Part shown: in pieces, positions 34,012-44,125 of the stretch | How positions within the stretch are numbered: the stretch's first letter is position 1 | Layout of the letters: the number at the start of each line of letters is the position of its first letter | NCBI RefSeq assembly: GCF_007855645.1 | Contig: NZ_CP042261.1 | Location: forward strand, 2,127,501-2,191,500 | DNA: 64,000 bases | Direction: 5' to 3' | Source: Qingshengfaniella alkalisoli | GTDB taxonomy: Bacteria > Pseudomonadota > Alphaproteobacteria > Rhodobacterales > Rhodobacteraceae | Translations under genes and position numbers: made by a program | The notes under the pieces: generated by a model | Seen by the model: only the letters and a program-made list of their open reading frames with translations | What the model was told of the DNA's origin: nothing | Database searches by the model: none

Positions 34012-35102
34012 GGTGGTTGGTTCTGATCGCGAGTTTATGGATGCCGTTGGTTGGTATGGCCAGCGAAGTTCGCCTTAAGGACATCGTTGAATTCGACGGC
34101 GTTCGGGGCAACGACCTGATTGGCTATGGTCTGGTGGTCGGGTTGGACGGAACGGGCGATGGAATCCGCAATTCGCCCTTTACCGAAGAAATCATGTCCA
34201 ACCTTCTGGAACGTCTTGGCGTCAATGTCAGTGGCGAGGATTTTCGCCCCAAGAATGTCGCTGCGGTTTTTGTGACCGCCACACTGCCGCCTTTCGCGCG
34301 CGTCGGCAGTCAGATCGACGTCACTGTTTCAGCCATAGGGGATGCCAGTAGCTTACTGGGCGGGACATTGGTGATGACACCGCTCAACGCCGCCGATGGT
34401 GAGATATACGCGGTCGCACAGGGCACTGTGATCGCCGGGGGTGCCACAGCAGAAGGAGTGGGCGCGACCACGACGATTGGTGTGCCGACATCGGGCGTTC
34501 TGCCCTCCGGCGCGCGGGTCGAACGCGAGGTCGATTTTGACTTCACTGAACTGGACGCGCTTCGTCTGGCATTGCGTAATCCGGATTTTACGACGGCGCT
34601 GCTTGTCGAGAATGCGATCAACCGGCAGTTTCCCAACTCCGCCGAGGCATTAGACGCGGGAACCGTGCGGGTCAGTATCGTCGGCGCTCAAGCCGGTTCA
34701 CCCGCCCGCACTATCGCCGTCATGGAGAATATTCGGGTGGAACCTCAACAGAAGGCCAAGGTTGTGGTCGACCAGCGGTCGGGGACAATCGTCATGGGCG
34801 CAGACGTTCGCATTTCGCGCGTGGCGGTTTCGCAGGGCAACCTGACTCTGCGGGTCAGAGAGGATCCGCTGGTCGTTCAGCCGAACCCGTTTGCAGAAGG
34901 TGAGACGGTCGTAGTGCCGCGCACCACTGCCGAAATTGAGGAGGAAGACGGAACAGGGCTTGCCGAGGTTCCTGATGGCACGAACCTTTCGGAAGTCATC
35001 GCTGGGCTGAATGCGCTTGGGGTCAGTCCACGGAATATGATCGATATCCTGAAAAGCATAAAGGCTGCCGGTGCGCTGCACGCAGAATTCATTGTTCGAT
35101 AG
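34008..35102 (+). CDS. flgI: Flagellar basal-body P-ring protein FlgI
   Basis: A 364-residue periplasmic ring protein. A short signal peptide (cut near GMA|S) is followed by VRLKDIVEFDGVRGNDLIGYGLVVGLDGTGDG, the invariant start of FlgI, and NVAAVFVTATLPPFARVGSQIDVTVSAIGDASSLLGGTLVMTPL. The end, LNALGVSPRNMIDILKSIKAAGALHAE, is also canonical. Translationally coupled to flgL. Confidence 0.97.
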   Translation: MRWLVLIASLWMPLVGMASEVRLKDIVEFDGVRGNDLIGYGLVVGLDGTGDGIRNSPFTEEIMSNLLERLGVNVSGEDFRPKNVAAVFVTATLPPFARVGSQIDVTVSAIGDASSLLGGTLVMTPLNAADGEIYAVAQGTVIAGGATAEGVGATTTIGVPTSGVLPSGARVEREVDFDFTELDALRLALRNPDFTTALLVENAINRQFPNSAEALDAGTVRVSIVGAQAGSPARTIAVMENIRVEPQQKAKVVVDQRSGTIVMGADVRISRVAVSQGNLTLRVREDPLVVQPNPFAEGETVVVPRTTAEIEEEDGTGLAEVPDGTNLSEVIAGLNALGVSPRNMIDILKSIKAAGALHAEFIVR

Positions 35103-35162
35103 CATGCTCTTGGGCTGACCGGAACTGTCGGTCTTCCGCGTGGCACGGCGTTTCGTTCAGAG

Positions 35163-36803
35163 TCAATTCGCGCGATGCCGCTGGCGGAGCTTCTGCCAAA
35201 TGGCTCGCCAGGCTGGGTATGTGCCTTGTTCGATCAACAATACCCCGCGCATTCCGGGGTGAAGGGCAGTGTTCTCCGAAAGAGATGCCAAGCCCGGAAA
35301 CACAACAGTGTCATCGCCACCGTCCGCGCGGATCTCAGTGATGGTACTGTTGATTCGCAGGCCGGGGGCATGATCGGGACGGAACTGGCCGACCACATCG
35401 CTTCTGACACGTTCGATCTCAGAGGATGGAACCAGCAGCGACAGCCGAAGATCGTTCAGGTCCGCAATTTCGAACAGAGCCTCGCCTTCTTGGACGCTCT
35501 GGCCGCTCTGCGACGCGATATCGGGTGCATAGACCACTCCAGAAATCGGGGCGAAGATTTCCGCGCTGTCTCGTTGCTGCTCCAGAAGGTCGACGCGTTC
35601 TCGTAAGGTTTGCACCTCAAGTTCGGCGGAGCGCAAATCGCTTGCGTTATTGGCGGAACGCGCGACTTCACGGGCGATCAATGCTGTGGAATAGTCCGAG
35701 CGTGCGGTGTCCAGAGCGAGATCCAACGCAGTCGTGACCATCCTTATCAGCGGCCCTTCCCCAAGCGCCACGGTCTGACCGTCGCGGAGCATAATGTCTT
35801 CGATTTCCCCTTCGAACGGCGCTGCAAGCACACGGCGGTTGGTGGCTTCGACGGTTGCGGGGATTTCGACGTTGTTCTGGACGGGAATGAATGCCCCGAC
35901 CAAAACAGCTACGGCAAGTGCTATCAGTGCCAGCCAACCACGTTTGACTTTGGGACGCTTTGCGGGGGGTGCGTGAAGGGAAAATGCAGCTGAGGCCAGG
36001 GGAAGTAACCCCTGATTTCGTTTTGACCCATGCAGATGAATGACAATACCTGCTTGCTGCCCCGGAAAAGGTGCGAATACGCGGTCGCGGCCACGCATCC
36101 GGTTGCGAGCGGTGTCACGCATTTCCTTGCGCAGAGCGCCGGTAGGCGCTAACCGACTGACGTAACCGGCGGGTTTGGAAATTGTCACTTCCTTAAGTCG
36201 ATGGCCGTCGAAATAGGCGATAGCGGCATAGTCAGCGCCGCAAACTTGCGCCAAGGTGTCCACAAATTCCTGCCGTTTTCCGCTGTCGCCCGCGACCAGG
36301 GGACCGACTTGCGCCATCAGGTTCTGATACCCGTCCAGATCCGGGTGGCGGTACTGGCGGTAGGACAGCGCCGCGATGAGCGTCAGGCGTTCATATGCCA
36401 GCGATTGAACGATTGGACCGTCTTGGGGCAAGTCGATCACGATCGCCGCATCCCCGCCACCTTGCAATACCACCCGCGCTGCCAAATAGGGCTGGCTCAT
36501 AAGTAGGATCGCACCGTCTTCGCGCGGTTTCTCGAACACCTTTTCGGCAAGCGAAACTGCCACCGGATTGGGCGTGCCCGATGGAATCGATGCCAAGAGT
36601 TGCGGCACACCTTTTGCTCCCATCCCGAAGACAATCGCGGTTGGCGAGCTGGTCAGGGCAGACACGAGATGCGCGAGCCGCTTGGGGAAGTCGGGGTCAC
36701 GGGTTTGTGTGGCGAAGCAAGTGTTTAAAGCGGCCAGAAGCGATCTGGACTTTGCTGACCCCGCCTCGGGGCTTCGCTCGTGATCTGGCGATGCTTCGTT
36801 CAT
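35163..36803 (-). CDS. HlyD-like membrane fusion protein with large cytosolic N-terminal region
   Basis: A 546-residue protein with unusual order. Residues 1-285 are soluble and appear to hold two GAF-like segments (LAHLVSALTSSPTAIVFG; FVDTLAQVCGADYAAIAYFDG). One membrane helix follows (about 290-306), then a periplasmic HlyD unit: APFEGEIEDIMLRDGQTVALG, a short coiled coil with LRERVDLLEQQ, AEIFAPISGVVYAP and a barrel. So a sensor-like cytosolic half is joined to an adaptor half. No pump, ABC or outer-membrane partner lies nearby; it faces the flagellar cluster convergently. Function unknown. Confidence 0.75.
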   Translation of the reverse strand: MNEASPDHERSPEAGSAKSRSLLAALNTCFATQTRDPDFPKRLAHLVSALTSSPTAIVFGMGAKGVPQLLASIPSGTPNPVAVSLAEKVFEKPREDGAILLMSQPYLAARVVLQGGGDAAIVIDLPQDGPIVQSLAYERLTLIAALSYRQYRHPDLDGYQNLMAQVGPLVAGDSGKRQEFVDTLAQVCGADYAAIAYFDGHRLKEVTISKPAGYVSRLAPTGALRKEMRDTARNRMRGRDRVFAPFPGQQAGIVIHLHGSKRNQGLLPLASAAFSLHAPPAKRPKVKRGWLALIALAVAVLVGAFIPVQNNVEIPATVEATNRRVLAAPFEGEIEDIMLRDGQTVALGEGPLIRMVTTALDLALDTARSDYSTALIAREVARSANNASDLRSAELEVQTLRERVDLLEQQRDSAEIFAPISGVVYAPDIASQSGQSVQEGEALFEIADLNDLRLSLLVPSSEIERVRSDVVGQFRPDHAPGLRINSTITEIRADGGDDTVVFPGLASLSENTALHPGMRGVLLIEQGTYPAWRAIWQKLRQRHRAN

Positions 36804-37100
36804 AGAGGGCCGCAGCGATTTACGATTGGTCGGGAAGACGGATCAAGCGCATTTGGCGGTGACGATGATACAATAGGGACGCTGGGAGATGGTTGAGGGA
36901 ATAAGGGCGCAGCTTCGCAGCAGCACAATTGCAGTCGTCCCTTTGATACACTGTCTCGTGACAACATTGTCATCCTGGCGGCACTCACCTGTCGAGGTTC
37001 GATCTCTCCTGAAGTAAATGCGTAGCCGATCTTACACACTGTAGGAAGTGCTGGTGCCGAGTAGAGAGTACGGTGTATCTGACGCCGGAGCGCAAGACTG
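36804..37100. other. Intergenic region between the adaptor and the rfb operon
   Basis: Nearly 300 bp with no gene I can support. It contains the adaptor promoter on the right side of its start and the rfbA 3' end on the other side. No strong terminator hairpin after rfbA is seen. Confidence 0.4.
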
Positions 37101-37979
37101 TTACCTCTGCGGCTGAAGGCTAAGCAAATACTTCCCGTATTCGTTCTTCTTGTATGTTTCGCCCATTTCGCGGATCTGCTCGTCGGTGATCCAGCCCTGC
37201 TGATGGGCGATTTCCTCGAGGCAGCCGACCTGTTGACCTTGCCGCTGGGTCAGCGTGCGCACGAAGTTGGCTGCATCGAGAAGGCTGGCATGGGTGCCGG
37301 TGTCGAGCCAGGCATAGCCCCGGCCCATGGTTTCCACCGACAGGGTTCCGTCTGCCAGGTACATCTCCAGAAGCGATGTGATTTCCAGCTCCCCGCGGGC
37401 GGAGGGTCGTACCCGCCTGGCTCGCTCAGGTGCCGTACCATCAAGGAAATAGAGCCCCGTCACCGCATAGTTGGACGGGGGAGTTTCGGGCTTCTCGATG
37501 ATGGATCGTGCGCGGCCCCCCTCGTCGAAAGCGACCACGCCGTAGCGTTCGGGGTCGGAAACGCGATAGCCGAAGACGGTGCCGCCGTCATGACGTTCCA
37601 TCGCCGCAGATAGCAGATCGGGCAGCCCGTGGCCGAAGAAGATGTTGTCGCCCAGCACCATCGCCGACGGCGCACCGTCCAGGAAATCCTCGGCCAGGAT
37701 ATAGGCCTGTGCCAGCCCGTCGGGCGAGGGCTGCGTGATATAGCTCAGGCTGACGCCCCACTGGCTGCCATCGCCCAATGCGCGCTTGAACTGTTCCTGA
37801 TCCTGGGGCGTGGTAATCAGCGCGACCTCGCGGATACCGGCCAGCATCAGCACCGACAGCGGGAAATAGATCATCGGCTTGTCATAGACCGGCAGCAGCT
37901 GTTTGGACACGCCATGCGTGATCGGATAAAGCCGCGTGCCGGACCCGCCTGCCAGAATGATGCCCTTGCGTGTGCTCAT
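37101..37979 (-). CDS. rfbA: Glucose-1-phosphate thymidylyltransferase
   Basis: A 292-residue nucleotidyltransferase making dTDP-glucose. [17 protein letters not shown] is the nucleotide-binding loop, [22 protein letters not shown] and [12 protein letters not shown] (metal Asp) follow, with [30 protein letters not shown] and [18 protein letters not shown] 37979 overlaps the rfbD stop by 4 bp. Last gene of rfbC-rfbB-rfbD-rfbA. Confidence 0.96.
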   Translation of the reverse strand: MSTRKGIILAGGSGTRLYPITHGVSKQLLPVYDKPMIYFPLSVLMLAGIREVALITTPQDQEQFKRALGDGSQWGVSLSYITQPSPDGLAQAYILAEDFLDGAPSAMVLGDNIFFGHGLPDLLSAAMERHDGGTVFGYRVSDPERYGVVAFDEGGRARSIIEKPETPPSNYAVTGLYFLDGTAPERARRVRPSARGELEITSLLEMYLADGTLSVETMGRGYAWLDTGTHASLLDAANFVRTLTQRQGQQVGCLEEIAHQQGWITDEQIREMGETYKKNEYGKYLLSLQPQR

Positions 37980-38838
37980 GGGTTGCCGTCTCCGAGCTCT
38001 TTCAGGATCGCGTTCAGCCCAACTCTCCAGTCGGGTCGCTCGATCCCGAACGTATCGCGTGTCAGGCTGGTGTCGAGACGGGAATTGAGCGGGCGCTCCG
38101 CGGGTGTCGGATAGGCCGCACTGGGAATGTCCGTGACCGCACAGCTGATGCCCGACTGGGCAAAGATCTCGCGCGCGAAGCCTGCCCAGCTTGTGTCTGG
38201 TGTGCCCGCGAAGTGATAGGTGCCGGACCTGGTAGGATCGGCGGAAAGCTGCTCCGCGATAGCCAGGCACGCGCGTGCAATATCCGCGGCCGGCGTTGGG
38301 CCGCCGATCTGGTCGGCCACGATGGTCAGCGCCTCTCGGTCCCGCCCCAGCCGCAGCATCGTCTTGACGAAGTTCGCGCCATGCGCGGACACGACCCAGC
38401 TGGTGCGCAGGATGGCGTGGGGCCCGTTCGCGGCGCGGATGGCGTCTTCGCCCGCCAGCTTGGTGCGCCCGTAAGCGCCCAGTGGGGCGGTTGGTGCATC
38501 CACAGGCCAGGGTATGCCGCCCGATCCGTCGAAGACATAGTCGGTGGAGATATGCACCAGGGGGATATCGAGTTCCGCCGCCGCGCGCGCGATGGCGGCA
38601 GGGGTCGTGGCGTTCACCTGAAGGGCGGTTGCCTCGTCTTCCTCGGCCTTGTCCACCGCGGTGTAGGCCACCGCATTGATGATCGCGTCTGCATTCGTGT
38701 CCCGCACGATGGCGGCGCAGGCCTCGGCGGTCGTGAAATCCGCTTCATCCCGACCAAGGCAGATCAGTTGATGGTTCCCCGGCGCTCGGGCCAGTTCCGT
38801 CGCCACCTGTCCGGTCTTGCCGAAAACAAGGATGCGCA

Positions 38839-38839
<1 letters not shown>
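37976..38839 (-). CDS. rfbD: dTDP-4-dehydrorhamnose reductase
   Basis: A 287-residue SDR-type enzyme making dTDP-L-rhamnose. [18 protein letters not shown] gives the NADPH-binding GxxGxx[15 protein letters not shown] and [13 protein letters not shown] (with STDYVFDG) are signatures, and YGRTKLAGE holds the catalytic Tyr/Lys. ATG 38839 is used; an in-frame start 18 codons upstream would run into rfbB. Confidence 0.95.
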
Positions 38840-39876
<1,037 letters not shown>

Positions 39877-39879
39877 TGC

Positions 39880-40443
39880 TCAGGCCTCATAGACAAACGG
39901 GCTGTCGAAATCGCGCAGCAGGGGCGCATTTGCGTCCTTGTCAGACAGGATCGCCGTTGCCGGGTCAATGCCCCAGTCAATGCCGATACCGGGATCGTCG
40001 AACCGCACCGCCCCGTCGCAGTCGGGCGCGTAGGTGTCCGAGCATTTGTAGAGGATCTCGGTGTCCGGTTCCAAGGTCGCGAAGCCGTGCAGGAACCCTT
40101 TCGGGACGAACAGCTGGTTGCCCTTTTCGGCGGACAATTCCACGCCAGCCCACTGGCCGTAACTGGGCGAGCCTTTGCGGATATCGACGGCCACATCCAT
40201 CACCCGACCGCGCCCGACGCGCACCAGCTTGTCCTGCGCATGGGGCGGCGCCTGAAAGTGCAGCCCGCGCACCGTGCCCGCGATCCGTGACAGCGAATGG
40301 TTGTCCTGGACAAACACAGCCGTAATTCCCATCTCGGCCAATGTTTCCTGATTGTAAACCTCGGAAAAATATCCCCGATCATCCCCGAATCGACGCGGAA
40401 CCAACTCCACAACCCCAGCCAAAGACGTCTCGTTCAAATGCAT
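39880..40443 (-). CDS. rfbC: dTDP-4-dehydrorhamnose 3,5-epimerase
   Basis: A 187-residue cupin. PRRFGDDRGYFSEVYN, FVQDNHSLSRIAGTVRGLHFQAPPHAQDKLVRV (catalytic His in GLHFQ) and NQLFVPKGFLHGFATLEPDTEILYKCSD are signatures. It is promoter-proximal in the rhamnose operon, whose product probably feeds O-antigen or exopolysaccharide. The promoter must lie in 40444-40700. Confidence 0.96.
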   Translation of the reverse strand: MHLNETSLAGVVELVPRRFGDDRGYFSEVYNQETLAEMGITAVFVQDNHSLSRIAGTVRGLHFQAPPHAQDKLVRVGRGRVMDVAVDIRKGSPSYGQWAGVELSAEKGNQLFVPKGFLHGFATLEPDTEILYKCSDTYAPDCDGAVRFDDPGIGIDWGIDPATAILSDKDANAPLLRDFDSPFVYEA

Positions 40444-40707
40444 ATATGCCCCGGAAATCTATCCATTTGCTCATCTCTATGTCGCTGCGTAACGGGCTTT
40501 GAGGGGCTTGTCACATGTGATTTCGGTTCCGCTGAAGGGGTAAAAAAATGACCAGACGCCCGAACTGTGATATTTTTGACCTAGTTGGCCGTTTTTCTGC
40601 ATGTCTTTGCCGATCTTGGGCATTGGTTGTAGAGAATGTCTTTACCCACGGAAACTTTTGTGTATTTTCGACTTCGAGGCATGTCCATTTTGCACTGGAG
40701 AAGTAAT

Positions 40708-40953
40708 ATGACTAAACTGGCTACCACCGCTGTTATGTGCGCTGCTCTCGTCGGCGCGACGACGCCGGCTTTCGCTGGCGGCCTGGCCCCTGTGGCTGAA
40801 GAGCCCGTTGTTGCACCGGTGATGGTTGACCAAGGCGGCCTGAACTGGACGCACGCTGCGATCGCTGCTGGCGTTATCGGCTTGGCTGCTCTGGCACTGG
40901 CTGACGACGATGACGACGATGATGATGACAACAGCGGCACCACTACTAACTAA
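40708..40953 (+). CDS. Small secreted protein with poly-Asp tail
   Basis: Not recognised. 81 residues: a clear signal peptide (MTKLATTAVMCAALVGATTP, cut after AFA), a short Pro/Val-rich stretch (PVVAPVMVDQGG), a hydrophobic helix (AAIAAGVIGLAALALA) and a tail of nine Asp followed by NSGTTTN. GGAG precedes ATG 40708 and a good terminator follows, so it is a monocistronic gene. The acidic tail suggests cation binding; this is inference. Divergent from rfbC. Confidence 0.75.
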   Translation: MTKLATTAVMCAALVGATTPAFAGGLAPVAEEPVVAPVMVDQGGLNWTHAAIAAGVIGLAALALADDDDDDDDDNSGTTTN

Positions 40954-40976
40954 GCTGTGGTTCATCTGAACAGTTC

Positions 40977-41009
40977 AAGGGCGGTTGCTGCGGCAGCCGC
41001 CCTTTTACA
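40977..41009 (+). terminator. Rho-independent terminator after the Asp-tail gene
   Basis: AAGGGCGG, then TTGC/GGCAG inner stem, then CCGCCCTTTT. It lies about 25 bp after the stop codon and before the mrp operon. Confidence 0.8.
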
Positions 41010-41076
41010 TTTTGTCGCAGGTCATTGATACGGACCGAAAAGTGTTTACCCTAGTTCGTAATAACACGGGGGAACC

Positions 41077-43344
41077 ATGTCTGGTCATAACGCAGACACG
41101 TCAAATGGCTGGACAATCGCTGGAATCGCGCCGGTTCTGATCGCAACTGCGTTATTCATCGGATTTCTGCAGTTTCTTCCGGACATCGCGGGCGGCAATC
41201 CGCAACGTTTCGTTTGGGCGTGGCTGCCCGCGCTTAGTGCGAATCTCAGTTTCTACATCGATGGCCTTAGCCTGACCTTCGCCTTGCTGATCAGCGGAAT
41301 CGGCGTGGTCGTGATGTTGTTCTCCGCCAGCTATCTGGCAGGGCATCCGCATCAGGCACGGTTCTCGCTTTATCTGACCTCTTTCATGTTCGCGATGCTC
41401 GGCGTGGTTCTGGCCGACAACTTGATTGCGTTGTTCGTGTTCTGGGAGCTGACGACCTTTACCTCCTATCTGCTGATCGGCTTCTCGCATTCCAGTGCTG
41501 AATCGAGACGTTCGGCCTGGCAGGCATTGCTCGTGACAGCGACAGGTGGCTTGGCACTGCTTGCGGCGGTGGTGCTGATCGGCGCGGTCAGCGGAAGCTT
41601 CGAGATGTCGCAAATTCGGGTGGAGGCAGACATCCTGCGTGATAGCGGTTTGTATCTGCCGATTCTCTTGCTGGTCTTCGCAGCGGCATTCACAAAATCA
41701 GCGCAATTCCCGTTCCATTTCTGGCTTCCCAACGCGATGGCCGCGCCTACACCGGTCAGCGCCTACCTCCATTCCGCGACTATGGTGAAAGGCGGTGTCT
41801 ATCTGCTGGCGCGGATGCACCCGTCGCTGAGCGGCACCGATGTGTGGATGTGGACGTTGACGCTGATCGGCGGGTTCACGGCCGTGTTCGCCTCGGTCTG
41901 GTCGATCCGCCAAACCGACATGAAACAGGTGCTTGCTTATACGACTTTGATGGCGCTCGGTACGTTGGTCATGCTTCTGGGCGCACCCAGTGGCTACGCG
42001 ATTACGGCGGCAGGAACGTTCCTGATCGTCCATTCGCTGTATAAGGCGCCGCTGTTTCTGGTGGCGGGTGCGGTCGATCACGAGACGGGCACACGCGATG
42101 TAACCGTGCTGGGCGGTCTGCGCCGAAAGATGCCGTTTACGATGCTGACAGCCGCCTTGGCGGGGCTTTCCATGGCCGGGATGATCCCCTTCCTGGGCTT
42201 CATTGCGAAAGAGTTGATGTACAAGGCAGGGCTGGAATCGACGGCTGGCCCGATCATTGTCACAGGTGCAGTTTTTGCCGCCAGCGCGTTGATGGTGGTC
42301 GCTGCTGGCATTGTGGCGTTGCGGCCTTTCTGGGGATCAGATCAGCATACGCCGCCCGACAACATCCCTGAGCACGAAGCTGGGTGGCCCATGGTGGTCG
42401 GGCCATTGGCCTTGGCAGTGGCGGGGCTTGTGTTCGGGGTGCAGCATCACTGGCCGCAAATCGGCGCCGTGACGCCCTTCGTCGCCGCCGTAGCGGGCAG
42501 CGCGGACCAGGCGAAGCATCTGACGCTTTGGGAAGGTGTCAATGCGGCACTGGTGCTGAGTCTTGCGACATTCGCTACGGGTATCGTGCTTTACCTGATC
42601 CACCCACGTCTGCGGGGCCGACTTGCCAAGCTGGAATCACGTTCCTTCAGCTTTGACCGCGGGTGGGATTCGCTCATGTCGGGATTCCTTATGTTTGCCG
42701 GTTGGTTGGCCGGAACAATGCAGTCGGGTCTGTTGACGCGCTACATGACCATCGTTTTCGGTGTGATGGCTGTCACCGTTGCAGTTGCCCTGTTCCGCGC
42801 TGATCTGTCGCCATTGTCGCGGCCCAGCTTCGACGCGCCACTTGGCCGTTATACCGTGCTGTTTCTTCTGATCGGCGGAACGGCAGTAACGCTTCTGACC
42901 TATTCCCGCATTGCGGCAATGGCCGGTATGGGCGTCGTGGGCATCGGTGTTGCGCTGATCTTCATCTTGTATGGCGCACCTGATTTGGCGATTACCCAGC
43001 TTCTGGTCGAGGTGCTTGTCGTCGTTCTTTTCGCCGTTGCGGCCCTGCGCCTGCCGACGTTGCCGCGCCGCCGACCGCGCGTGCTGCACGCGATCATCGC
43101 GGCCTCTCTTGGCACCATGCTGACGGTGTTGCTGCTTTATGCGACGTCGGAGCCGATAAACCGCCGCCTGACGGAATTCTTTGAAACGGCGAGTTACCCC
43201 GAGGCGCATGGCCGCAATATCGTCAATGTGATCCTCGTGGATTTCCGTGCGCTCGATACGTTTGGCGAGATTGCCGTCGTGCTTGTGGCCGCCATCGCGG
43301 CGCTTGCACTTCTGCGGCAGGGCGGGAAGGGGGACCGCACATGA
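41077..43344 (+). CDS. mrpA: Na+/H+ antiporter subunit A (MrpA/MnhA)
   Basis: A 755-residue membrane protein homologous to NuoL. ASYLAGHPHQARFSLYLTSFMFAMLGVVLADN, FWELTTFTSYLLIGF (conserved Glu) and KSAQFPFHFWLPNAMAAPTPVSAYLHSATMVKGGVYL are antiporter-module signatures. The C-terminal part carries the DUF4040/MrpB-like tail (GAPDLAITQLLVEVLVVVLF, LVDFRALDTFGEIAVV). First gene of a complete seven-subunit operon exporting Na+ in exchange for H+. Overlaps mrpB by 4 bp. Confidence 0.95.
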   Translation: MSGHNADTSNGWTIAGIAPVLIATALFIGFLQFLPDIAGGNPQRFVWAWLPALSANLSFYIDGLSLTFALLISGIGVVVMLFSASYLAGHPHQARFSLYLTSFMFAMLGVVLADNLIALFVFWELTTFTSYLLIGFSHSSAESRRSAWQALLVTATGGLALLAAVVLIGAVSGSFEMSQIRVEADILRDSGLYLPILLLVFAAAFTKSAQFPFHFWLPNAMAAPTPVSAYLHSATMVKGGVYLLARMHPSLSGTDVWMWTLTLIGGFTAVFASVWSIRQTDMKQVLAYTTLMALGTLVMLLGAPSGYAITAAGTFLIVHSLYKAPLFLVAGAVDHETGTRDVTVLGGLRRKMPFTMLTAALAGLSMAGMIPFLGFIAKELMYKAGLESTAGPIIVTGAVFAASALMVVAAGIVALRPFWGSDQHTPPDNIPEHEAGWPMVVGPLALAVAGLVFGVQHHWPQIGAVTPFVAAVAGSADQAKHLTLWEGVNAALVLSLATFATGIVLYLIHPRLRGRLAKLESRSFSFDRGWDSLMSGFLMFAGWLAGTMQSGLLTRYMTIVFGVMAVTVAVALFRADLSPLSRPSFDAPLGRYTVLFLLIGGTAVTLLTYSRIAAMAGMGVVGIGVALIFILYGAPDLAITQLLVEVLVVVLFAVAALRLPTLPRRRPRVLHAIIAASLGTMLTVLLLYATSEPINRRLTEFFETASYPEAHGRNIVNVILVDFRALDTFGEIAVVLVAAIAALALLRQGGKGDRT

Positions 43345-43760
43345 AGTCGATCATCCTTCAGGCCGCTTCGCAGATTCTTGTTGCGCTTCTGCTGGTCTTT
43401 TCAGTGTATATGCTGCTGCGCGGACATAATGCGCCGGGTGGCGGGTTCATCGGTGGGCTGATCGGGGCGACGGGGTTTGTCCTGCATGCCATCGCCTGCG
43501 GAACCGAACAAACCCGCGCTGCGTTGCGCCTGAAACCTGAAAACCTGGCAATCATCGGCTTGGCCATGTCGCTGTTGGCGGGCCTGATCTCGCTGCCTTT
43601 CGGTGACCCGCTGCTGACCGGACAATGGCTGTTCCTCGGCGCGTCGGAGGGTGAGAAAGGCCTGCCCATATCTACCATCCTGCTATTCGATATCGGTGTT
43701 TACTTCGTTGTGCTTGGCGCTGCGCTGACCATTGTCATGGCTCTGGAAGAGGAGGTCTGA
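43341..43760 (+). CDS. mrpB: Na+/H+ antiporter subunit B
   Basis: A 139-residue four-helix protein. LLLVFSVYMLLRGHNAPGGGFIGGLIGATGFVLHAIA is the MnhB signature and FDIGVYFVVLGAALTIVMALEEE closes it. Required for complex assembly. Coupled to mrpA by a 4-bp overlap. Confidence 0.95.
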   Translation: MKSIILQAASQILVALLLVFSVYMLLRGHNAPGGGFIGGLIGATGFVLHAIACGTEQTRAALRLKPENLAIIGLAMSLLAGLISLPFGDPLLTGQWLFLGASEGEKGLPISTILLFDIGVYFVVLGAALTIVMALEEEV

Positions 43761-43762
43761 AC

Positions 43763-44125
43763 TTGGAAGCCGTTCTGGCCATAACCATCGGCGCGCTGTT
43801 TGCCGCATCGGTCTATCTGATGCTGGACCGCAACCTGATGCGGTTCTTGTTCGGGTTGACGCTGATCACCAATGCCGTGAACCTTTCGATTTTCTCGGTC
43901 GGGAGGCTGAAAAGCAACATCCCTCCCCTGATCCCTGAAGGCGAACGCGCCCCGATCGAGCCCGTCGCGAACGCTCTTCCACAAGCTTTGGTGCTGACTG
44001 CCATCGTGATTGGTTTCGGTCTGTTTGCCTTTGCGCTGATCCTTACATTACGAGCCTACACGAGTTTCGGCACGCTTCAGACCGATGAGATACGTCTGGC
44101 CGAACCGCGCAAGGACGACGCATGA
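43763..44125 (+). CDS. mrpC: Na+/H+ antiporter subunit C (NuoK-like)
   Basis: A 120-residue three-helix protein like NuoK: ASVYLMLDRNLMRFLFGLTLITNAVNLSIFSVG and PLPQALVLTAIVIGFG-type segments (NALPQALVLTAIVIGFGLFAFAL). It starts with TTG at 43763, 2 bp after mrpB, and overlaps mrpD by 4 bp. Confidence 0.94.
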   Translation: MEAVLAITIGALFAASVYLMLDRNLMRFLFGLTLITNAVNLSIFSVGRLKSNIPPLIPEGERAPIEPVANALPQALVLTAIVIGFGLFAFALILTLRAYTSFGTLQTDEIRLAEPRKDDA

